Below are positions 7,879 through 13,964 of a stretch of DNA of 13,964 bases, in pieces. A model generated the notes under the pieces. The model saw only the letters and a list, made by a program, of their open reading frames with translations, did no database searches and was not told the DNA's origin. Numbering within the stretch: the stretch's first letter is position 1; every line of letters starts with the position of its first letter. The translations under genes and the position numbers were made by a program. The DNA is from Planctomycetota bacterium (GTDB taxonomy: Bacteria > Planctomycetota > Phycisphaerae > Sedimentisphaerales > Anaerobacaceae): NCBI GenBank assembly GCA_023135255.1, contig JAGLTN010000569.1:1-13964 (forward strand). Direction: 5' to 3'.

Positions 7879-10404
7879 ATGAACTTCGGTTTCAAACATG
7901 CGGCTTGCTTCTTTATTATTTATATTTCCTTTCAACCTGCCTTTGCAACCCACTTCAAGTTTAACCAAAGCAGCGATACCATCGAGATCGTCAATAGCGG
8001 CCAAACCCTGCAAATCTCCACTAAAGCTCCGCAGTTTATCTTCGAAAAAAACGCAACACCAGAAAATATACGTTATACCGCTATAGAAGGACAGTTGAAC
8101 ACAGGTCAAATCGTACAGCTAACTTACCCACTCATAAAAGTCTCGGATCAAATATTACTCGAAGTAAAACTTCTGCTGCAGTTCAGCAAATCAGAATCGC
8201 TGCTAAGAAAATGGGCGAAGTTCCGCATTACAGCCGCCCCTGACACCATGCTGTTAAAACAGATAATCCTCGAAAAAATAAATACAGCCGACCGGATTAT
8301 CGAGATGCACCAAGGCTGGCTCCAGAGCTATCCTGCTTTTACAGATGGGTTTTTTATTGGTCTGGAGTTCCCCGTTGCAAACAACAGTATTAAAAACGAC
8401 ATTCTAACCATCAGCCATAACCCCGGCATCGACCTCAAGCCGGGCATCTGGTATGAATCCAAAAAAACTGTCTTCGGTATAGCCGAACCGGGCAGGCAGA
8501 AACAAAAATTTAAACAATACATAAACGCACACAGACCTCTGCCGCACAAACTTCATTTTAATTATAACAGCTGGTGGACCGCACCATCACCATTCACTGA
8601 AAACGACATCCTTGACCTTATGAACACCTTCAAAACTCAGCTCTACGACCGTACCGGCGTTTCTTTCGACACCTTCTGTCTCGATATGGGCTGGTCTCAA
8701 AGAAAAAGCATCTGGCAAGTCAGCAAAGAAAGATTTCCCGACGAGTTTAATAATATCCGGAAAGTCTCCGCACAGATGAAAGCAAATCTCGGTCTCTGGG
8801 TCTCTCCCTCAAGCCACTACAACGGCGGCCTCGACAATAAATGGGCTGAAGATAACGGCTATGAAGTCACCCATGTTCATCACAAAGGCAGAGATTATCT
8901 CCGCTGTTGTCTCGCTGGTGAAAATTACCAGGCGGCATTTACAAACAACCTCTCGGACATCGTAAAACGTTTCGGCGTCCGTCATATCAAGTTTGACGGC
9001 ATTAGCTTAATTTGTAATGATAAAAACCACGGCCACTATCCCGAATACCTCTCTTATGAAAAAATCGCACAAGGTATGATATCTGTCTTCCAGGGCATTC
9101 GAAAGCAAGCTCCTGATATCTGGTTCGAAACAACCTGTATGGGTTGGGACCCGAGTCCGTGGTGGCTCTTCTATGTAAACTCGGTAATAGGAACCTACGG
9201 CACAGATGCCCCGCAAGGTCGGGTTCCATGCCCGATCTACCGCGAAAGCTATACCTCCGCACGTGATTATTTCAACCTCCAGGGCGCAGCGATGCTCAAT
9301 ATCCCCATTGCCGCTCAGGAAGTCCTCGGCATAATTCATCAAACCGAAGAACCTTTCTTAAACGATGCCTTAACAACTATAATGAGAGGCCACAGTTTCC
9401 TGCCCCTCTACATAAACCCAAAATATATGAACAGCCACCGTTGGTCGCAACTTGGTGACATCCTGAAATGGGCACGCAAAAATTCCGATATACTCCAGCA
9501 AACCCAACCCCTGCTTCCGGATGCCTGGAAATCAAACCTGCTGCCGAAATTCAGCAACGATGCGCAGATGCCTCGTCAGCCTTATGGCTACGCACACTGG
9601 AAAAATGACGAAGGGCTTATCCTGCTCAGAAATCCATGGATAGTTCCCCAACATTATTATATCAGCCTTGATGAGAATACCAGCTTGTCGAAAAAAATTA
9701 AAAACCTTTCCGTCGTAAGCCTTTATCCCCAGGTCAGACTTTACGCCAAAGATATCAAATTCAACGATTGTCTCGATATTCCTCTGGCGCCATACGAAAC
9801 CGTTGTTCTTAGGATATCCAAAAACAACAAGCTGAAAAATATTCCTCCTGCAAAAAATTGTATTGGTAAAAAATTACAAACAGCGGTTAATTATCAGCAG
9901 ATCAAGAGAATAATATTTAAGGAGAAACCAACTGATCCCAACAGTGATTATGCAAAACTGCTGCTCGAAAACAACCATGCCTATCAGTTGAAATTAAAAG
10001 CCGACGTCCTGGTAAAATCCCCAAAAGCCAAACTGCTTATCCTCTCTGAAGGTGACGAAAAAGCAACTCCAATTGCTGATATAAAGATCAATGGCCAACC
10101 CGCTGCCGCTCAAATTAAAAACTCCAATTATTGGCATGAAACCCACCTTGAGTACCGTGAATTCTGGACTTTTGTAGAGGTTGATTTACAAAAAGGCAAA
10201 AGCAAAATAGATATCGAAGCTCTGCTTTCCGGAAAATCAACGAATATAAGCGTTTGGCTCTGGGCGATAGATAACCCCGAAGATACCTTTAAATATGATG
10301 GCAGGCTGCCGGCCCCTGAGCTTTTGTCCCTCGACTCCGTCGTACTGCTGAAGCCGACAGATACGTCACAAATCCTGGAAACCGGGAAAATTGTAAAATA
10401 TTAA
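7879..10404 (+). CDS. Secreted GH36/GH27-like glycoside hydrolase (alpha-galactosidase-like)
   Basis: This 841-residue protein starts at an ATG eight bases after AGGAG. Residues 1-23 form a signal peptide with likely cleavage after AFA, so it acts outside the cytoplasm. After a beta-rich N-terminal domain (about 24-230), a TIM-barrel resembles clan GH-D alpha-galactosidases. FCLDMGW (D269) and ERFPDEF resemble the substrate-pocket region, HIKFDGIS gives the likely nucleophile D373, and GTYGTDAP gives the likely acid/base D443. The 70-residue spacing is in the range of the clan. The barrel is followed by a beta domain that includes YAHWKNDEGLILLRNP, and a C-terminal module (about 690-841) resembling a sugar-binding sandwich. 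The reaction is probably hydrolysis of an alpha-linked sugar, but the motifs differ enough from classical GH36 that the substrate is open. No transporter or other sugar-utilisation gene is adjacent on its left. Confidence 0.75.
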   Translation: MNFGFKHAACFFIIYISFQPAFATHFKFNQSSDTIEIVNSGQTLQISTKAPQFIFEKNATPENIRYTAIEGQLNTGQIVQLTYPLIKVSDQILLEVKLLLQFSKSESLLRKWAKFRITAAPDTMLLKQIILEKINTADRIIEMHQGWLQSYPAFTDGFFIGLEFPVANNSIKNDILTISHNPGIDLKPGIWYESKKTVFGIAEPGRQKQKFKQYINAHRPLPHKLHFNYNSWWTAPSPFTENDILDLMNTFKTQLYDRTGVSFDTFCLDMGWSQRKSIWQVSKERFPDEFNNIRKVSAQMKANLGLWVSPSSHYNGGLDNKWAEDNGYEVTHVHHKGRDYLRCCLAGENYQAAFTNNLSDIVKRFGVRHIKFDGISLICNDKNHGHYPEYLSYEKIAQGMISVFQGIRKQAPDIWFETTCMGWDPSPWWLFYVNSVIGTYGTDAPQGRVPCPIYRESYTSARDYFNLQGAAMLNIPIAAQEVLGIIHQTEEPFLNDALTTIMRGHSFLPLYINPKYMNSHRWSQLGDILKWARKNSDILQQTQPLLPDAWKSNLLPKFSNDAQMPRQPYGYAHWKNDEGLILLRNPWIVPQHYYISLDENTSLSKKIKNLSVVSLYPQVRLYAKDIKFNDCLDIPLAPYETVVLRISKNNKLKNIPPAKNCIGKKLQTAVNYQQIKRIIFKEKPTDPNSDYAKLLLENNHAYQLKLKADVLVKSPKAKLLILSEGDEKATPIADIKINGQPAAAQIKNSNYWHETHLEYREFWTFVEVDLQKGKSKIDIEALLSGKSTNISVWLWAIDNPEDTFKYDGRLPAPELLSLDSVVLLKPTDTSQILETGKIVKY

Positions 10405-10555
10405 AAACCTATTTTGAGATACATAAACAGCTATACCGGCATTTAAAACTTATATTTTTCATCGTAACCGTTGTTTATCGGTGGTCAACATGGGGGGTAG
10501 TGGTCTATGCCCATTGTCATTAGCAATTCTTATAGCCTAGCAGTTTTATCGGGAT

Positions 10556-10584
10556 TTGACTTTATGGGGTAAATTTGTTATACT
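10556..10584 (+). promoter_or_regulatory. Strong sigma70-like promoter of the LamG gene
   Basis: TTGACT (10556-10561) and TATACT (10579-10584) each match consensus at five of six positions and are separated by exactly 17 bases. The expected transcript start, near 10591, leaves a leader of about 50 bases carrying the tandem repeat. No comparable pair precedes the second LamG gene. Confidence 0.65.
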
Positions 10585-10594
10585 GTCAAGGTAT

Positions 10595-10629
10595 TTTGCA
10601 GTATTTTTATTTGCAGTATTTTTCAGTAT
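10595..10629 (+). repeat. 15-base-period tandem repeat in the LamG gene leader
   Basis: TTTGCAGTATTTTT occurs perfectly at 10595-10608 and 10610-10623, followed by a partial third unit TTTCAGTAT at 10621-10629. It lies between the predicted transcript start and the ribosome binding site, so it could be an operator, a leader element or simple slippage. Confidence 0.6.
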
Positions 10630-10642
10630 ATGGGGTTGATAT

Positions 10643-11131
10643 ATGAAAAACAGGGTGATGTTATTGCTGGTATTGGTGTGTCTTATCAATTTCACAGCAA
10701 TTGCAGCAGCAGATCCGAATCTTATCGGGTGGTGGAAATTTGACGATTTGTCAGCCTCCCAGGCGATAGATTCTTCCGGCAATGGTAATCATGGGATTTT
10801 GCAGGGCAACGCTACAAAATCAACATGGGCATACGATAAAACCATTATGCTCTATGGCGATGGTGATGGTGTTGAGGTTCCTCATCAATCTGTTTTTAAT
10901 GTTACAGATAAACTGACATTAACTGCATGGGTTAGAATCTCATCTTCAGAAAACGATATGAGGATTATCAGTAAGGGTTCGGCATTTTCTTTTGGCAGAG
11001 AGTACGACGGTGATCATCTAACCTTTCTTTGCACTGGTATCGGAAGACCTTTGAGCGGCAGCATGGGTGTATTCGATTATAAATGGCACCATGTCGCAGC
11101 TGTTTACGATGGGACAACTTCGTATATTTAT
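10643..11131 (+). repeat. Direct repeat copy A (LamG gene 5' part)
   Basis: This stretch aligns without gaps to 13476-13964 at an offset of 2833 bases. By hand I count about 30 mismatches in 489 bases. Similarity begins almost exactly at the start codon; upstream flanks match only in scattered bases. The right end is unknown because copy B reaches the window edge. Confidence 0.9.
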
Positions 11132-13399
11132 GTCGATGGTACCTTAGACACGACAAGGGCTTCTTCCGGAAATATAACGCCAAACGATGACAGCGTTTTG
11201 ATTGGTGATTTTGCAGAAATAGCTAATTATGAATGGGTCGGCAATATTGATGACGTGCGGATCTATAACCGCGTGTTGAGTGCAGATGAAATAAAGCTGT
11301 TCTATTATCCTTTTGATATTAATGACGACAAAATTATAAATATATATGACCTTGAGATAGTGGCGGAGAGATGGCTTGACGATGGTGGGTTGTCGACGGC
11401 TGATACCAATGGCGATGGTGTTGTCAACTTTGAAGATTATCGCGAAGTTGCCAATTCTTTCGATGAAAGGGTTCCACCCGAGGAGCCTCAGTGGAAGTCT
11501 CTTGTCACAGTTGAAAGGGGTATTCCACAGCCTTTAGAAGGCAATCCGGGAAATATATTTTTGGAAGGCGATGAAGTCGTTGTGGCTATTCCGTCAGCTG
11601 CAACCTCAGCGGTAAGCTGGCAATTTATAAATGATACCAATCAGGTCGTTGCCGTCGGTGACATGCCGGACGTTTCGGTTCAGGGTCTTGGGATTGGTTG
11701 GTATTGGGTTTCGTTCCGTGATGTTAATGATCAGGAGATTGATCACAGCACCGCAGCGGTACTTGCAAAATTGAAAGTGCCCACGCCTCAGGATTCGCCG
11801 GTATGTATTGATATGGCGACATCGTGGTTTTATGAGGATCCCGATGAGCTGGAAGCTTATATTAATCTTGCAACGCTGGCGGGTATAAATATCTTAAGAG
11901 ACAGGATAAGATGGCGGGAAATGGAACCGACCGAGGGCAATTTTGTTGCCGAGGATACTCTTTATGATACCGTGGCGGATATGCAGGCGGCGGCGGGTTT
12001 GAAAACTCTCCAGGTATTTCATGGCAAGCCCTACTGGTCTCCGGTTTATGGTGAAGCATTCCCAGCGGACTTGAGACATGTTTATAACTTTTGCAAAGAA
12101 ATGACACAAAGATTCAAAGGCCGAGTACATGCATGGGAGCCCTGGAATGAAGCCAATGTTCAGGACTTTGGCGCTGAGACTATTGATGAGATGTGCGGCC
12201 TGCAAAAAGCTGCTTATCTTGGTTTCAAAGCCGGCGATCCTGATATTATCGTTGGTTGGAATCCTTATGGCGGGACATCTGTCGAGGTACACACCATTGG
12301 CGTACTTACCAATGAGGCCTGGAGCTATTTTGATACTTATAATACTCATACTTATGGCTGTCCTCATAATTATAATGATACATGGGCTCCACTTCGTGAA
12401 GCAGCCTGCGGCAAACCGATCTGGATCACAGAATCTGACAGAGGTATGGAATCGCAAACGAGCGGTCCATGGTATGATTTTGATTATCCTCATGAAGTGC
12501 TAAAAGGCAAATTCATTGCTCAGTCTTATGCAAGCACTTTGTATGCTGGTGCAAGTCGTCATTTCCATTTTATCTTAGGTAATTTCGGTACGAGCATTCA
12601 GATGGGCATGCTTAGATATGATTTTACACCTCGAGCTCAATATGTTGCTCTGGCAGCGGTAGGCAGATTCATGGCTGGTGCAAAACCTGTTGGCAGGATC
12701 TATGAAGCGGACAGTTCGGCACCGTGTCATGTCTATGCATTCCACGCTAAACCTGACGGTGTTGAAAGCGATTTGATCGTTGCATGGTCAGAAAGCCATT
12801 GCAGTTGGGGCAACCGTGATCATACTGTTGCTGATTGGCCTATAACCCAAGAGCTTGAAGTTAAAGCGATCTATGATCATTACGGCAGATACATCGGCAC
12901 CGAAATTCCGACGCAGTTGACAGGTCAGGCGGTTTTTATTCTTCTTGAGACTGGTGAACTGGACAAAGTTAACTGGCAAAAACAAGAGCATTATGCTGAA
13001 AGGCCCCAAAAGCCAATCAACGTTATGATGCAACTGAAGATGCCAAAGTCTACGACGGTAGAAGGTGGTCCACAGTGGTGGGAGACGCAGGAACATGTTA
13101 TCGCACCTAATGTGCCAAGAGCTATCGATATCTGGGCGTATAACTTTGGCGATACTGCAGTTACAGGTCAGGTTGTTGTTGACGAAGTATATACTGGTTG
13201 CACACTTACCCCCGGCACGTGGAATATTACAATACCGCCTATGGGAAGGGTTCAGTTGCCGGCAACAGCGACGATCCCCGCTAATCCGGATCTGGCTGAA
13301 AATGATGAAAACTGGTTCCGGCTAAAAGGCGACTTCGGCGAAGATGGAAAACCGGTACTCTCATTTCGGCTGCTTGACCACTGGGAAATATACGAATAA
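10643..13399 (+). CDS. Secreted LamG + dockerin-like + clan GH-A hydrolase
   Basis: A 918-residue protein with ATG at 10643, seven bases after GGGG. A signal peptide ends near residue 23 (AIAAA|DPN). Residues about 25-222 form a LamG/concanavalin-like jellyroll (LIGWWKFDD to DDVRIYNRVLSADEI). Residues 225-274 carry two dockerin-type calcium loops: DINDDKIINIYD (D225, N227, D229, D236) and DTNGDGVVNFED (D254, N256, D258, D265). A beta domain (about 285-380) follows. Residues about 385-720 form a TIM barrel of clan GH-A type, with WEPWNE giving the acid/base E503 and PIWITE giving the likely nucleophile E597. A beta-sandwich at about 792-915 closes the protein. It is probably exported, calcium-binding and active on a polysaccharide; GH39- or GH5-like families are possible and the substrate is unknown. 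Its 5' part is nearly duplicated in the next gene. Confidence 0.85.
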   Translation: MKNRVMLLLVLVCLINFTAIAAADPNLIGWWKFDDLSASQAIDSSGNGNHGILQGNATKSTWAYDKTIMLYGDGDGVEVPHQSVFNVTDKLTLTAWVRISSSENDMRIISKGSAFSFGREYDGDHLTFLCTGIGRPLSGSMGVFDYKWHHVAAVYDGTTSYIYVDGTLDTTRASSGNITPNDDSVLIGDFAEIANYEWVGNIDDVRIYNRVLSADEIKLFYYPFDINDDKIINIYDLEIVAERWLDDGGLSTADTNGDGVVNFEDYREVANSFDERVPPEEPQWKSLVTVERGIPQPLEGNPGNIFLEGDEVVVAIPSAATSAVSWQFINDTNQVVAVGDMPDVSVQGLGIGWYWVSFRDVNDQEIDHSTAAVLAKLKVPTPQDSPVCIDMATSWFYEDPDELEAYINLATLAGINILRDRIRWREMEPTEGNFVAEDTLYDTVADMQAAAGLKTLQVFHGKPYWSPVYGEAFPADLRHVYNFCKEMTQRFKGRVHAWEPWNEANVQDFGAETIDEMCGLQKAAYLGFKAGDPDIIVGWNPYGGTSVEVHTIGVLTNEAWSYFDTYNTHTYGCPHNYNDTWAPLREAACGKPIWITESDRGMESQTSGPWYDFDYPHEVLKGKFIAQSYASTLYAGASRHFHFILGNFGTSIQMGMLRYDFTPRAQYVALAAVGRFMAGAKPVGRIYEADSSAPCHVYAFHAKPDGVESDLIVAWSESHCSWGNRDHTVADWPITQELEVKAIYDHYGRYIGTEIPTQLTGQAVFILLETGELDKVNWQKQEHYAERPQKPINVMMQLKMPKSTTVEGGPQWWETQEHVIAPNVPRAIDIWAYNFGDTAVTGQVVVDEVYTGCTLTPGTWNITIPPMGRVQLPATATIPANPDLAENDENWFRLKGDFGEDGKPVLSFRLLDHWEIYE

Positions 13400-13475
13400 A
13401 AAAAATCGATATTATGAAAACAGGTAATTTTGTGTTTAGCGGGGTGTTTTAATACGGAATATTGGAGATTAAAGT
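13400..13475 (+). other. Short gap between LamG genes, possible co-transcription
   Basis: These 76 bases contain no hairpin followed by T and no convincing promoter. The region ends in a ribosome binding site (TTGGAG, 13462-13467) eight bases before the next ATG. Read-through from the upstream promoter is plausible. Confidence 0.4.
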
Positions 13476-13964
13476 ATGAAAAGTTGGGTGATGTTATTAT
13501 TGATATTGGTATGTCTTGTCAATTTTACAGCAATTGCAGCAGCAGATCCGAATCTTATCGGGTGGTGGAAATTTGACGATTTGTCAGCCTCTCAGGCGAT
13601 AGATTCTTCCGGAAACGACAATCATGGGATTTTGCAGAGCGATGCCACGAAATCAACATGGGCATACGATAAAACCATTATGCTCTATGGCGATGGTGAT
13701 TGTGTTGAGGTTCCTCATCAATCTGTCTTTAATGTTACAGATAAACTGACATTAACTGCATGGGTTAGAATCTCATCTTCAGAAAACGATATGAAGATTA
13801 TCAGTAAGGGTTCGGCATTTTCTTTCGGCAGAGAGTACGACGGTGATTATCTAACCATTCTTTGCACCGGTATCGGAAGACCTTTGAGCGGCAGCATGGG
13901 TGTATTCGATTATAAATGGCACCATGTCGCAGCTGTTTATGACGGGACAGCTTTGTATATTTAT
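13476..13964 (+). CDS. Second LamG-domain secreted protein, 3' end outside window
   Basis: An open frame from ATG at 13476 runs without a stop to the window end (163 codons). It is preceded by GGAG at a good distance. It encodes the same signal peptide type (AIAAA|DPN) and LamG jellyroll start (LIGWWKFDD, then WHHVAAVYDG) as the upstream gene. By hand the two proteins differ at about 13 of 163 positions with no gaps, including N3S, R4W and a Gly-to-Cys change in LYGDGDC. It is a tandem paralogue of the upstream gene. Whether it also has a dockerin and hydrolase domain cannot be seen here; the LamG module may instead be joined to a different catalytic domain. Likely exported to the cell surface or outside. 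Confidence 0.88.
   Translation, partial: MKSWVMLLLILVCLVNFTAIAAADPNLIGWWKFDDLSASQAIDSSGNDNHGILQSDATKSTWAYDKTIMLYGDGDCVEVPHQSVFNVTDKLTLTAWVRISSSENDMKIISKGSAFSFGREYDGDYLTILCTGIGRPLSGSMGVFDYKWHHVAAVYDGTALYIY
13476..13964 (+). repeat. Direct repeat copy B (LamG gene 5' part)
   Basis: Partner of the copy at 10643-11131. The mismatches cluster in the signal peptide, near codons 45-60 and at the far end, with long identical stretches between. This is consistent with recent duplication or gene conversion, and the repeat is truncated by the window end. Confidence 0.9.

Larger units (their letters stand above)
10405..10642. other. Intergenic leader between the two hydrolase genes
   Basis: This AT-rich stretch of 238 bases contains no clear terminator for the upstream hydrolase. 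It does hold the promoter and repeat leader of the downstream gene. A weak inverted repeat ATGGG/CCCAT (10490-10494, 10510-10514) sits in a G-rich patch. The base bias of the plus strand switches from C-rich to G-rich across this region. Confidence 0.5.

Noticed and set aside
10405..10642. Replication origin suggested by the skew switch and AT-rich DNA
   Set aside because: No DnaA-box cluster was found and neither dnaA nor dnaN is nearby; two TTTATCGG sequences are not good DnaA boxes.
12129..12503. 124-residue plus-strand frame, and a 199-residue minus-strand frame at 11894-12493
   Set aside because: Both overlap the catalytic domain of the LamG/dockerin hydrolase, whose active-site motifs are intact in the main frame.

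Overview
The window looks like chromosomal DNA from a Planctomycetota bacterium, most likely of the Phycisphaerae/Sedimentisphaerales type that degrades polysaccharides. This is inferred from the protein content: a secreted protein joining a LamG-type domain, a dockerin-like EF-hand pair and a glycoside hydrolase, a second secreted clan GH-D hydrolase, and a HEAT-repeat protein next to smc. No rRNA, tRNA, CRISPR array or transposon was recognised, and no stretch over 300 bases lacks a gene.

Layout. (1) Positions 1-4589, plus strand: the 3' part of a HEAT-repeat protein that enters from outside the window, then a complete smc chromosome condensation ATPase. (2) Positions 4590-4816: a convergent intergenic region with two clear hairpins. 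(3) Positions 4817-6651, minus strand: a two-gene signalling operon, a soluble PAS histidine kinase followed by a FixJ/NarL-type response regulator, with the kinase stop and regulator start overlapping as TAATG. A sigma70-like promoter lies just upstream of the kinase. (4) Positions 6932-7660, minus strand: a small protein with two CBS domains. (5) Positions 7879-10404, plus strand: a secreted GH36/GH27-like hydrolase. (6) Positions 10556-13399, plus strand: a strong promoter, a leader with a 15-base tandem repeat, and a 918-residue secreted LamG + dockerin + clan GH-A hydrolase. (7) Positions 13476-13964: the start of a second, nearly identical LamG gene, cut by the window end.

How it fits together. 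The left part is housekeeping (chromosome organisation), the middle is a cytosolic sensor/regulator pair of unknown stimulus plus a CBS protein, and the right part is an accessory carbohydrate-active region with a recent tandem duplication. The plus strand is C-rich over G through about 10.4 kb whichever strand the genes lie on, then becomes G-rich through the LamG genes. The LamG cluster therefore differs in origin or orientation history from what precedes it. I found no convincing wholly new system. The best leads are the tandem LamG/dockerin cluster, the skew switch at its left edge, and the structured intergenic region after smc.
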